A DNA stretch of 64,000 nt from a virus: positions 45,195 through 109,194 of the IMG/VR virus record IMGVR_UViG_3300026382_000009; one strand, given 5' to 3'. The first letter of the stretch is position 1; every line of letters begins with the position of its first letter. The notes beneath the pieces were generated by a model, which was not told where the DNA came from, did not search any database, and worked only from the letters and a program-made list of their open reading frames with translations. Below, piece by piece: positions 34,812 through 42,964 of this stretch. The position numbers were made by a program, and so were the translations under genes.

Positions 34812-35866
34812 TCATTAATATTAGATGTTTTATGATTATTTTGATGTAACTTTTCTTGAACTTTAGCTTGCATTGTAAAATCATTCATATTCATAAATTG
34901 TTCATTGAGATTAAATTTTAACAAAAACTTCTGAATGCATTGACCATTATAATTAACCTCTTTTTCTAAATATGTTTTCCAAATTTTATCTTCAATTTCT
35001 TTTGGAATAAAATCAAAATCAATTAATGTTTTATTTCTTTCATAATTATATCTAAATTTTTTATTTTGTAAAGCTTCTTCTAACTGATCATTGTTCAAAA
35101 ATTTTAATGCTGTTTTTTCACCAAATCGAGCTTTTTTATAAACATCTTTTTCAGGATATTTTTCTTGAAATTTTTGTTTTAATTTTTCAAATAAATCTTT
35201 ATAATCATATTCTAATTTTTCAACATCATATATATAAACATTACTGTCTTTTAAAAATTTAATAAAATCTTGTGAATATTCTAATCCTTCTTTTACTGAT
35301 GGAATATTGTCAGATTTATCTCCAATCAACACATGAATATCTTTAAATAGTTTAACGTTTTCAATTGAATCATCTATATCTTTTTGTTTAATTGGATCAT
35401 ATATTTTTGCATTGTATAAAAGACATTGTTTCATATCTTTGTCTGATGTAACTATAATTACATTATTTATTTTTTTAGCTAATACAGCAATAATATCATC
35501 AGCTTCTGCTTCATCTATTTTTAAAACTTTATAAGGAAAACATTTATCTAAAATATTTATAAAAGCTTCTAATTTAGAAAAATATTCATTGAAATCAATT
35601 TCACTTTCATCTCTATTTTTCTTTCTATTACTTTTGTAATCAGGACAAATCTTTTTTCTCCAATTGTTTTTTCCATCAATTGCAAGAATAATTTCATTGT
35701 TAGGAAATTTTTTTGAAATATGTCTCAAAGAATTTAACATAAGATGATAAAACATCGGCATAAATTCATCAGTGACAAATTTTCCACTAACTTTTTTTGG
35801 TTTTACAAGAGAAATAGCCGTATAAAGATTACGATGAGAAAGATGACTAAAATCTACTATTATCAT
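34802..35866 (-). CDS. 5'-3' exonuclease / RNase H, T4 Rnh-like
   Basis: A 354-residue FEN-type nuclease. Motifs: MIIVDFSHLSHRN (Asp), LAIDGKNNWRKKICPDYKSN, EAEADDIIAVLA, VTSDKDMKQ and IGDKSDNIPSV, giving the acidic metal-binding set. It removes primers during lagging-strand synthesis, next to gp32 as in T4-like recombination and replication clusters. Length is near T4 RNase H (305) with a longer C-terminus. Confidence 0.9.
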   Translation of the reverse strand: MIIVDFSHLSHRNLYTAISLVKPKKVSGKFVTDEFMPMFYHLMLNSLRHISKKFPNNEIILAIDGKNNWRKKICPDYKSNRKKNRDESEIDFNEYFSKLEAFINILDKCFPYKVLKIDEAEADDIIAVLAKKINNVIIVTSDKDMKQCLLYNAKIYDPIKQKDIDDSIENVKLFKDIHVLIGDKSDNIPSVKEGLEYSQDFIKFLKDSNVYIYDVEKLEYDYKDLFEKLKQKFQEKYPEKDVYKKARFGEKTALKFLNNDQLEEALQNKKFRYNYERNKTLIDFDFIPKEIEDKIWKTYLEKEVNYNGQCIQKFLLKFNLNEQFMNMNDFTMQAKVQEKLHQNNHKTSNINEWS

Positions 35867-35892
35867 TTTTACTCCTTATTTAAAAGAAAAAA

Positions 35893-36930
35893 TCACAGAT
35901 CAGCTAAAAGATCTTCCAACTCTTGATCTGTAATATTTGGAGATACTGTTGTTTTAGGTTTTTCTTGAATTGTCTCAGATTTTGGTTCTTCTTTTATTTC
36001 TGATGTTATATTATATTTTGTTTCAGGTTTTATTTCAGGTTTCGTTTCAGATGTTAAATCAGATGATATTTCAGGTTTCACAATAGATTTTTTAAATAAT
36101 TTTCTATTTGGATTGCTAATATCATCATATGGTTCAGTAATAATTTCAGATCCATTTCTTAATAAAAATTCTTCAAGTTCTGTTCCAGCAATAGCTTTTT
36201 TAAATTTTGCTAAAAGTTTTTCATAAGGTTCAAATGTATCTTCACCAAGTATAATTTCATTTAAATCATAACAATTTTCTTCTATAAATCTTCGTGCTTC
36301 TTCAGGATCTGTAAATAAAGCACTTGGTTTATCAAATGTCGTGTTATCATAATTTGGAAAATCTTTTTTAGACTTTTTAATTCTTACAAGAATCATATTA
36401 GCACCATCAATTGGATCAAAAACATTTATAGGTTGTATTCCTGCATTTCTTAAATCTTCTGGTGGATTTATTGCTGCTTTAATTTTATCAAGAAGCTTTA
36501 CACCATATGTCCAATAAAATACTTTTCCATTGTTGTCAGGATTTCCATTATCTTTTACTACATAAATATTACTTGCAAATTTTGTTTTTCTACTAATTTG
36601 CTTAGCAAATTCTTTAGCTTCTTCAGTTCCAATAGCTTGAAGTTCATAATAAATATCAGATACTGGACAAGGTTTTCCAATAGTTTGTGGTGATTTTGCT
36701 CTATAATATTTTATATTTCCTGTTTTATCTTGAAATCTTATATAATGTTCATAATATTTCACAATAGGAACTTCATTAATATTTTTTTGAGGTAAAAGTC
36801 TTATAACAGCACTTCCATTTCCTTTTTCATCCGTTGTTAAATCCCACTGTCTTTCATCACCAAATTTCTTTTTCGGTTCAAATACTTGTTGTAATTGTTG
36901 TGTTAATGTTTCTGTATCAAATAATCCCAT
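35893..36930 (-). CDS. Single-stranded DNA-binding protein, gp32-like
   Basis: A 345-residue protein. The N-terminus (MGLFDTETLTQQLQQVFEPK) and the core (GNGSAVIRLLPQKN, VKYYEHYIRFQDKTGNIKYY, KVFYWTYGVKLLDKIKAAIN) match gp32, with a Pro/Glu/Lys linker and an acidic C-terminal peptide (ELEDLLADL). The zinc site of T4 gp32 is largely missing: only one Cys remains near KPCPVS. It coats ssDNA at forks. Leader repeats upstream may mediate self-regulation. Confidence 0.9.
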   Translation of the reverse strand: MGLFDTETLTQQLQQVFEPKKKFGDERQWDLTTDEKGNGSAVIRLLPQKNINEVPIVKYYEHYIRFQDKTGNIKYYRAKSPQTIGKPCPVSDIYYELQAIGTEEAKEFAKQISRKTKFASNIYVVKDNGNPDNNGKVFYWTYGVKLLDKIKAAINPPEDLRNAGIQPINVFDPIDGANMILVRIKKSKKDFPNYDNTTFDKPSALFTDPEEARRFIEENCYDLNEIILGEDTFEPYEKLLAKFKKAIAGTELEEFLLRNGSEIITEPYDDISNPNRKLFKKSIVKPEISSDLTSETKPEIKPETKYNITSEIKEEPKSETIQEKPKTTVSPNITDQELEDLLADL

Positions 36931-36932
36931 GT

Positions 36933-37004
36933 TCGTCCTTTCGTATTATTTTTCGATTTTTTTTCGAATTTTTTCGTAGTTTAACGACATTCCGACAGGT
37001 CGAA
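36933..37004 (-). promoter_or_regulatory. gp32 mRNA leader: CGAAA repeats and compact hairpin
   Basis: Upstream of the gp32 start the minus strand carries four CGAAA-containing units (ACGAAAAAA, TCGAAAAAAAA, TCGAAAAAT, ACGAAAGG) preceded by a compact CGAC...GTCG hairpin region. T4 gp32 represses its own translation by binding an unstructured A/U leader next to a pseudoknot; this layout is similar. Regulation is inferred. Confidence 0.45.
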
Positions 37005-37006
37005 GA

Positions 37007-37696
37007 TTAAAATTCTTTTTTGATAGAAATTAATAATTCAAATGGTTCTTCAATATTTTTTAAATAAGCTATAGGGTTATTTGTCTTAGGATTTCTTTTA
37101 ATATGAAATTCATATTCACAGTCTGGAATTTTACTAATATTCATTATATCAAAAACAAATTTATTTTCTTCATTTGAAAGAATATCTTTTTCATAATAAT
37201 TAGGATTTTGAAAATTATTGTTAGCATCAATTGTTGTAATAATTAATTGATGAACAGAAGAATCAATAACTAAATCACTATGACCAAGAATGTTTGATAT
37301 TTTTTTAATATGTTTTAAATCTTCTCGCGTTAAATCAAATTTAACTGTTGATGTAACCGATTTAACTTTATCAAAAATGTCAGGTGCAACTGAAAATTTT
37401 TCAAGTAAATTAACACTTGTTGTTTCATATATTTGCTTTAATTTTCCATTATTTATAATAATTTTTTCACCATCTTTTTCTAAAAAGACATTTTCACCAA
37501 AATAGTCAACAAGATTCAAAAATTGAGCTAAATTATAAATACCAAATTTTTCAAATTTTTCTTCATCTAATTCATCTAAATTAATCAAAGCTATTATAGA
37601 ATAATCATTTGTCATTGTTGTTTTTGGATATTCTATAATAACAGAATTAGAAATTTGAATTAATTTTTTCAAAATAGGTATTGTATTTTCTAACAT
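37007..37696 (-). CDS. DNA polymerase sliding clamp, gp45-like
   Basis: A 229-residue protein with the gp45 pattern: short helices and strands in two repeated domains (IALINLDELDEEKFEKFGIY; LAQFLNLVDYFGENVFLEKD; VKFDLTREDLKHIKKISNIL) and a C-terminal strand EPFELLISIKKEF. Length is equal to T4 gp45 (228). It tethers the polymerase. It is upstream of gp32 in the same transcript. Confidence 0.85.
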   Translation of the reverse strand: MLENTIPILKKLIQISNSVIIEYPKTTMTNDYSIIALINLDELDEEKFEKFGIYNLAQFLNLVDYFGENVFLEKDGEKIIINNGKLKQIYETTSVNLLEKFSVAPDIFDKVKSVTSTVKFDLTREDLKHIKKISNILGHSDLVIDSSVHQLIITTIDANNNFQNPNYYEKDILSNEENKFVFDIMNISKIPDCEYEFHIKRNPKTNNPIAYLKNIEEPFELLISIKKEF

Positions 37697-37705
37697 GGTT
37701 ATCCT

Positions 37706-37963
37706 TTAATTAATTGATTGAATTTCAGCTAATGTTTTTTCAAAAATATGTTCTACAATATTTTTTGCCATCTTTTTAGCTGTTTTCTTATTAGAACAAA
37801 CTCTTTTTAAAATATCGTCTGTAAATTTTTCTATATATTCTTTTTTTAAATCATTCAAATTATAATTTTTAAAAAGTCCAAATTTATCGTCACCTAAAAT
37901 AACAACTCTTGTATACAAATTAATATCTTCAACAAGTTTATGTTGTAAATCTAATGAAACCAT
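37706..37963 (-). CDS. Small helical protein upstream of clamp gene, unknown
   Basis: The ATG at 37963 (MVSLDLQHKLVEDINLYTRV) follows AAAAGGAG; the frame is open to 38008 but overlaps the promoter. 85 residues, helical and basic at the C-terminus. It is the first gene of the replication transcript. No family recognised. Confidence 0.55.
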   Translation of the reverse strand: MVSLDLQHKLVEDINLYTRVVILGDDKFGLFKNYNLNDLKKEYIEKFTDDILKRVCSNKKTAKKMAKNIVEHIFEKTLAEIQSIN

Positions 37964-37988
37964 CTTAGCTCCTTTTTTCTTTTTTATT

Positions 37989-38016
37989 ATTATATCATAT
38001 TTTTTCAAAAAGTAAA
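37989..38016 (-). promoter_or_regulatory. Sigma70-like promoter of replication operon
   Basis: TTTACT (38011-38016), 16-nt spacer, TATAAT (37989-37994) on the minus strand. It lies ~25 nt before the start at 37963 and would drive gp45, gp32, RNase H and primase. Confidence 0.6.
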
Positions 38017-38112
38017 TAAAATTTAATCATATATTTTAATTCTGAAAAATTTATAACATTTTTTCATAAATATTTCATCAATAAAAATATCATCAATGTT
38101 TTGTCCAAATTT

Positions 38113-38307
38113 TTAAAAAATATCTTTTATAATTTCTTTTATTGCATTTTTATCATATTCATTCAAAGGAAATGCAATAAAAGTTATTTCACCTTTATCC
38201 AAACCCAACGTTAAATTTTTAATGTTATATACATCATTTAAAGTAATTTTTAAAACTTCTTTTAGTTTTTTCTCATTTATTCTTTTTAATAATTCTTCTT
38301 TTTTCAT
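38113..38307 (-). CDS. Small early protein, unknown
   Basis: A 64-residue protein (MKKEELLKRINEKKLKEVLK...) with an N-terminal basic helix and a C-terminal strand-helix (GEITFIAFPLNEYDKNAIKE). Its start is 1 nt from the stop of the 130-residue gene. No family recognised. Confidence 0.5.
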   Translation of the reverse strand: MKKEELLKRINEKKLKEVLKITLNDVYNIKNLTLGLDKGEITFIAFPLNEYDKNAIKEIIKDIF

Positions 38308-38308
38308 T

Positions 38309-38701
38309 TTAAATACCCTCTTTTTTCATAATAGTATTTGGATGCAAATCTTTATCGTTTACAATTACACTGGTTAAATGTTTATCATCAATTATTTTAT
38401 ACTCTAAATCAAAATCTTTTTTTAATAATTCAAACAATTCTTCTAATGAATTAAATTTTGTTATTTCAATATTATCATTTTCGTATACTTTTATATCTCC
38501 ATCTTCATATAATTTTTGAAACATATTTTCATAATTATCTAAATCTATCAATGAACGAATATAAAGCTTACCATTTTCAACAGTCATTATTCCTTTATAC
38601 TCAACTTCATTAAATAATGTAATTTTTACTTCATAAGTCATTGTTATATCCTTATTCATGTGGGAATGTAATTTTAAACTTTTTAGTCTTTTCTCATTCA
38701 T
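38309..38701 (-). CDS. Small early protein, unknown
   Basis: A 130-residue protein with beta-rich first half (MTYEVKITLFNEVEYKGIMT; VENGKLYIRSL) and an acidic helix (NSLEELFELLKKDFDLEYKI). Its start overlaps the stop of the upstream zinc-finger-like frame by 2 nt. No family recognised. Confidence 0.5.
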   Translation of the reverse strand: MNEKRLKSLKLHSHMNKDITMTYEVKITLFNEVEYKGIMTVENGKLYIRSLIDLDNYENMFQKLYEDGDIKVYENDNIEITKFNSLEELFELLKKDFDLEYKIIDDKHLTSVIVNDKDLHPNTIMKKEGI

Positions 38702-38817
38702 TTTAACTTCTTAAATTTTTCCTGTTCCACCACAATATTGACAATTAATCCATTCTGTTTTTCCCAACAGTCATATGTTTCAATGTAACACACTCCATTA
38801 CAAACATTACATTTCAT
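38698..38817 (-). pseudogene. Small DnaJ-type zinc-finger gene with a frame change
   Basis: From ATG 38817 (AAAGGA upstream) the frame reads MKCNVCNGVCYIETYDCWEK, then on to a TGA at 38698. After a run of five A (38758-38762) the -1 frame instead reads TEWINCQYCGGTGKI and stops at 38711. Joined, the two parts give CxxCxG...CxxCxGxG, the four-Cys zinc ribbon of DnaJ-like small proteins. One extra A would repair it. It is either a sequencing error, a damaged gene or a slippage site. Confidence 0.5.
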
Positions 38818-39064
38818 ATTCATCCTTTATTTTGAAATAAAATTTACAAATTCTAACTTTAATCTCTTTATTTGAATTTACATTTTGTTTCATACATTAA
38901 AAATATTTTTTCTTCAGAAAAAGTTTATTTGATGGAATAAATTCTTTTTTCATAAATTTATAAATTCTTAAAACTCACACAAGATCTTTTATTCTTTGAT
39001 GAAAATTTTTCCTGTGAAACTAAACATTCTTTTTGAAACATTTTCAATATCACTCATATCAAAT

Positions 39065-39238
39065 TTATTTTAAATTTTCATTTTTATTTTTTACTAGTTC
39101 TTTAATATTTTCTATAATTTCATCAATTTCATCATAATCTAAATCTATACCGTCTTCTTCTGCATATTCTGGAAGATATATATTCATATCGTCTAATATT
39201 TTAACAAAATCCAAAATCCACAAAGCTTTTTCTTTCAT
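39065..39238 (-). CDS. Small acidic protein, unknown
   Basis: A 57-residue frame (MKEKALWILDFVKILDDMNI...) with an AAAGGGG site upstream. It is acidic in the middle (EYAEEDGIDLDYDEIDE) and ends in a Lys/Asn-rich helix. No family recognised. The ~235 nt beyond it (38823-39062) shows only short broken frames. Confidence 0.45.
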   Translation of the reverse strand: MKEKALWILDFVKILDDMNIYLPEYAEEDGIDLDYDEIDEIIENIKELVKNKNENLK

Positions 39239-39248
39239 TATTACCCCT

Positions 39249-39434
39249 TTAAAAAGTTTTTTCTATTTTTTTAATTACTTCTTTTATTTTTTCATATTGT
39301 GTATATTCATCTATTTCTTCTTTGTCATTCAAAGTGAGTTCATAAAAAACATCAAACTTTTCAGATAGAACTTTTTTTCCTAATTCTTCTAATGAAAAAA
39401 TAATCAAATCTTTTTCAAATTGTGACAATTTCAT
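39249..39434 (-). CDS. Small early protein, unknown
   Basis: A 61-residue, helical, charged protein (MKLSQFEKDLIIFSLEELGK...) with a short linker and a second helix. Spaced 10 nt from the next gene. No family recognised. Confidence 0.5.
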   Translation of the reverse strand: MKLSQFEKDLIIFSLEELGKKVLSEKFDVFYELTLNDKEEIDEYTQYEKIKEVIKKIEKTF

Positions 39435-39453
39435 TTTAAATCCTTGAAGTTAC

Positions 39454-39717
39454 TTATAATCTTTTTAAAAATTGTTTATAAAATTCTTTCACAAATTTTA
39501 ATTCATCTTCAAGAGGCATAAATTTTGATTGTGTTTTTTCAAGATAATCAAGATATTTTTCAATGCCTTTTTGTATATGAATTTCTGTTATTTTTTCATT
39601 ATTTTCTTCAGCTATTTTTTTCACCATATCAATTATCATTTTAAGTGAATTTATTTTTATTTTATTTTTTTCTTTTTCAGCCTTTAAGAGTTCTTTTTTA
39701 AGATCTTGAAATGTCAT
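39454..39717 (-). CDS. YqeY/GatB-C-terminal-like small protein
   Basis: 87 residues. The pattern LKKELLKAEKEKNKIKINSL, then KMIIDMVKKIAEENNEKITE and IQKGIEKYLDYLEKTQSKFM resembles the N-terminal helical domain of YqeY, a relative of the GatB C-terminal domain that binds tRNA. The second YqeY domain is absent. What it does in a phage is unknown. The call is by pattern only. Confidence 0.45.
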   Translation of the reverse strand: MTFQDLKKELLKAEKEKNKIKINSLKMIIDMVKKIAEENNEKITEIHIQKGIEKYLDYLEKTQSKFMPLEDELKFVKEFYKQFLKRL

Positions 39718-39747
39718 ATTATCTCCTTGATAATATTTGTAAATACA

Positions 39748-40182
39748 TTATGTTATAAAATCTTCATCTAATATAAATGTATGCAAACTTAAAAATTTAT
39801 TATCTTTTTTGTAAGAAATACATAAGACATTTTCTGCTTTACATATAAAAACTTTTTTAATGAATTCTTCTTGTTCACAAAAATAATCTTCCATAATTTC
39901 TGATTTTAACCATAAAGGAGTATCATTCTGTGATTTTAAATTCTCAATAGCACATTCTAAACAACAAAAATTATTTTTTAGATATATTTTTTCAATACTT
40001 TTTAAAACAAAATAATCAATATATTGCATAAGAACATTAACAAACAATCTTTTAAGTGTTTTTATTTCAACATTTTCAGGATTTTTAAAATTATTTACTC
40101 GTGTTTCCATTTCTTTTGCTGTTAAATATAAACATTTATCAAAATACTTGTTTTCAAAATATTTTTTTATTTTATTTTTCAT
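39748..40182 (-). CDS. Unknown protein with Cys pairs
   Basis: A 144-residue protein, helical at the start (KMETRVNNFKNPENVEIKT-like) with several Cys (CLYLT, NNFCCLECAIENLK, VLCISYK). The CCLEC group may bind metal. No family recognised. It stands alone in a run of small early genes. Confidence 0.5.
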   Translation of the reverse strand: MKNKIKKYFENKYFDKCLYLTAKEMETRVNNFKNPENVEIKTLKRLFVNVLMQYIDYFVLKSIEKIYLKNNFCCLECAIENLKSQNDTPLWLKSEIMEDYFCEQEEFIKKVFICKAENVLCISYKKDNKFLSLHTFILDEDFIT

Positions 40183-40239
40183 ATTTACTCCTTAATAATT
40201 TTAAAATGAAAAAATTAGTATTTTTATAATTCATAATTT

Positions 40240-40572
40240 TTATTTGCACCAATAAATTTTTACAATATTAGGATATTCACTTAATATTGGAATTCTATGA
40301 CCCACTGTGTGAACTTTACAAACCTTTTTGTTTAACATTTCATTTTGTAAATCACTTGAATTAAACTTTCCAATAAACAATCTATCAACATTTTCAAAAA
40401 CACCTTCTTTTGTAAAAATAAGATATTTTGTATTTTCTCCTGTAACATTTGTAACAGATTTAATATGAATTATTCTATCTTGTCCATTCGTATAATGTAA
40501 AATTATAGATGTGATACTTATTAATGTGAAAAAAATTAAAATAATAATTAATTCTATATTACCTTTTCTCAT
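40240..40572 (-). CDS. Small single-pass membrane protein, unknown
   Basis: ATG 40572 (MRKGNIELIIILIFFTLISI) follows AAAGGA; the open frame to 40602 is longer. 110 residues with one N-terminal transmembrane segment (residues ~6-26) after a basic start, so the C-terminal ~80 beta-rich residues probably face outside the cytoplasm. It could act on the host envelope. No family recognised. Confidence 0.55.
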   Translation of the reverse strand: MRKGNIELIIILIFFTLISITSIILHYTNGQDRIIHIKSVTNVTGENTKYLIFTKEGVFENVDRLFIGKFNSSDLQNEMLNKKVCKVHTVGHRIPILSEYPNIVKIYWCK

Positions 40573-40594
40573 GTTGTATCCTTTTGTTTGTATT

Positions 40595-40813
40595 TTAAAC
40601 ATATTTCACTGAAAAAATCTTGTTATCATTTAAAAAGCTATTTCCTATTGAAATTACTTTTATAATTCCTTCATTTATAAATTCATTGTAATGATTTCCA
40701 AATATTTTTTCCAATATTGTTTGTAATACAGTAACTTTTTGTTTTAATTTATCTTCAGTAATAAATTTTATTTTATCATTACCATAAACTTTTTTTGCTA
40801 TAATTTTATAAGT
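40595..40813 (-). pseudogene. 72-codon open frame directly after a stop, in frame with the upstream gene
   Basis: After the TAA of the 235-residue gene the same frame continues (TYKIIAKKVYGNDKIKFITE...) for 72 codons to TAA 40595. The composition is protein-like but there is no start codon near its beginning and no binding site. It could be the lost C-terminus of the upstream gene, a remnant, or readthrough. Confidence 0.4.
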
Positions 40814-41521
40814 TTATATAATATCACTTGTAATAACTTTCTTATCTTTTGGATAAATTACAACATAAACATAAGGAAATTTTGATCTTATAAAATAATT
40901 TACTAAAACTTTTTGATCATTCTTTAATTTTTTTATTAATTCAATTTTTAAATTTTTAATTTCTGAAAAATCCTCACAATCAGGAAGAAAATGTATGATT
41001 TTTTCAAGTTCTTTTGAATAATTTTCTAATTCTATAACATTATCAATAAGAAGGTTCAATGCCTTTAGTGATGTATTAATTGTTAATCTGTTTTTTATTG
41101 TTCTCTCAATAAAAGGGAGAGCCTTTTCAAGTTTTGTTAGTGTTGTTCCTATTAATTCAATTAAAATAGGAATTTGATTTGTCAACAACTCACTATTTTC
41201 AACAAATTTTGTTCTCAAATTTACAAGCAATTCTATATCAATATTTGGACTTGATTCAATTTTATCTATTTGTTTTTGAAGTTCTTTGTTTTCTTCTTCT
41301 AATTCTACATTTAATTTTTCAAGAATTTGTAAGTACTTTGTCAAATAATTTCTTTTTTCATATAAATAAGATAATGCTATTTCTAAATCTTTAAATTCAT
41401 TTTTTGGAAATACTTTATAAATAATTCTTTTTATTAATGGTCTGTGGACAATTTTGTCTAGATTGAGATTAATATCTTGTACAGTCTTTTCTATTTCTGT
41501 TGATAATTTGGTGAATTCCAT
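40814..41521 (-). CDS. Coiled-coil early protein, unknown
   Basis: A 235-residue protein dominated by helices and a coiled coil (ILEKLNVELEEENKELQKQI, residues ~60-90), ending in a strand (YVYVVIYPKDKKVITSDII). It is the first gene after a consensus promoter. No family recognised. The frame continues after its stop (see 40595-40813). Confidence 0.55.
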   Translation of the reverse strand: MEFTKLSTEIEKTVQDINLNLDKIVHRPLIKRIIYKVFPKNEFKDLEIALSYLYEKRNYLTKYLQILEKLNVELEEENKELQKQIDKIESSPNIDIELLVNLRTKFVENSELLTNQIPILIELIGTTLTKLEKALPFIERTIKNRLTINTSLKALNLLIDNVIELENYSKELEKIIHFLPDCEDFSEIKNLKIELIKKLKNDQKVLVNYFIRSKFPYVYVVIYPKDKKVITSDII

Positions 41522-41546
41522 TTTAACTCCTTTTCATTTTTTTATA

Positions 41547-41574
41547 ATTATAACACATTTTTAAAAAATGTTAA
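41547..41574 (-). promoter_or_regulatory. Sigma70-like early promoter
   Basis: TTAACA (41569-41574), 16-nt spacer, TATAAT (41547-41552) on the minus strand, ~25 nt before the 235-residue gene. The ~210 nt upstream is very AT-rich, with a second possible TTTACA/TATAAA pair near 41640-41670. Confidence 0.55.
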
Positions 41575-41782
41575 CATTTTTGTGATTTTTTTGTATGTTT
41601 TTTGTTTTTACACACATACTTTATAAAATATTATTATTTATATAAATATAATTTATCTATGTAAATATTTGCATTTAAAATTCACACATGTAAAAAATAT
41701 TTTTATAGCAACTATAACAAAACATTTTTAAACATACATTTTGTTTTAAAAATTTGAATTTTCAAAAATATTTCCAATAATC

Positions 41783-42193
41783 TCAAAATTTTTTTTCTAA
41801 TTTATATATTGTTTTGTTTTTACTATCTACAACCATAAAACAACAATCATTTTGAATATATTTTACAAATCCAATTTCAGTTACTTCTTCACATGTATAC
41901 TTATTAAAGGATGTATTATTTAGACGTTTTATAATTCTTTTTACTATATCTCCTTCATAAATTTCTTTATTGTTTTTATCTTTTAAACCTGTATATTGTC
42001 CTATACTTTTTTTTCAACTTTAAATATATCTTTATTTTCTTCAAAACCTAATGCATTAACATATATCAAAACATTCATAGATACCTATATATCTTTGTTC
42101 TGTTATATAAAATTTATTATTTTCTTGAATTAAATTACCATATATCCATTTATCCAATATTTTTGAAAATCCTCTAAATTTTATTTTTCTCAC
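41783..42193 (-). pseudogene. YopX-family gene broken by frame changes
   Basis: Starting at GTG 42193 (AAAAGGA upstream) the sequence reads VRKIKFRGFSKILDKWIYGN, the YopX N-terminus. After ~50 codons the frame ends, another frame covers MNVLIYVNALGFEENKDIF, and after a run of eight A a third frame gives SIGQYTGLKDKNNKEIYEGD, the YopX hallmark, ending at TGA 41783. YopX proteins are common small phage proteins of unknown function. At least two frame changes are needed, so it is decayed or mis-sequenced. Confidence 0.65.
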
Positions 42194-42263
42194 TATAATT
42201 CCTTTTATCATGTTTTTAATTAAACAATAATTTTATTTTTCAAAATAATATGAAGTTAACATT

Positions 42264-42539
42264 TTATTCAATTATTTTTCTTTCAAATCTGTTACATCCA
42301 AATTTTTCATCAGTAATAATAAAATCATAATTAACTGGATTATTACATAACAATCCTTTTTTAGTTTTTAAAAAATATTTACAACCCCTACATATTTTGC
42401 TTTCAAAATCATCATAAATTTTATCTATTAATTTATAAACAAAACAAGATTTTACAACTTCATCTTCATATTCATCAAAATCATTTTTAACAATTTCTTT
42501 GACACAATTAATATATTTTTTAGCTTCTTCTCTTGTCAT
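42264..42539 (-). CDS. Small Cys-rich protein, possible zinc binder
   Basis: A 91-residue protein. N-terminal helices (TREEAKKYINCVKEIVKN), then a C-terminal Cys domain CRGCKYFLKTKKGLLC...FGCNRFERK that looks like a small zinc ribbon. A related motif (FDCNKFKRK) is found again ~350 nt upstream. No named family. Confidence 0.55.
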   Translation of the reverse strand: MTREEAKKYINCVKEIVKNDFDEYEDEVVKSCFVYKLIDKIYDDFESKICRGCKYFLKTKKGLLCNNPVNYDFIITDEKFGCNRFERKIIE

Positions 42540-42610
42540 TTTATTCTCCTTAACAATTTATTGTTTTTGTGTTATAAGTTACAAATGATAATACTAATCC
42601 ATATATCGTT

Positions 42611-42850
42611 TTACTGCTCCAAAAAGAATTTAATTAAATCATCAAAATTTAAAGGTAATTCATCAATTTTTACTTTAATCTCTTTCTCTAAAAAGTGTGA
42701 CAATCTTAAACCTTGTTTTTTTATTTCATCTTCAATCTCATAATAAAAATCTTTATTACTAAATCTGTCTGATTCAACCCACAAATGAGTTAGAGAAACT
42801 GCTAAATATGCTTTTGCAATTATCTTTATTTTTCTTTTAGTTAATTTCAT
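42611..42850 (-). CDS. Small early protein, unknown
   Basis: The ATG at 42850 (MKLTKRKIKIIAKAYLAVSL) follows AAAAGGAAG; the frame stays open upstream because a Cys-motif remnant lies in the same frame. 79 residues: basic N-terminus, then an acidic helical part (YYEIEDEIKKQGLRLSHFLE). No family recognised. Confidence 0.5.
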   Translation of the reverse strand: MKLTKRKIKIIAKAYLAVSLTHLWVESDRFSNKDFYYEIEDEIKKQGLRLSHFLEKEIKVKIDELPLNFDDLIKFFLEQ

Positions 42851-42962
42851 TTTCTTCCTTTTAAATTTGTTACAATCAAAGTTTTCACTAATTAATAAAT
42901 AATAATCACTGTTTGTTACCATATCACGCAGACTTTTACAACCATTTGTTCCTTTTAAATTT
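42850..42962 (-). pseudogene. Remnant of a Cys-motif domain
   Basis: Directly after the stop of the 74-residue gene, and in frame with it, the sequence reads LKGTNGCKSLRDMVTNSDYY then LLISENFDCNKFKRK. This parallels the C-terminal part of the 91-residue gene (FIITDEKFGCNRFERK). It has no start of its own and looks like a partial duplicate. Confidence 0.35.
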
Positions 42963-42964
42963 AT

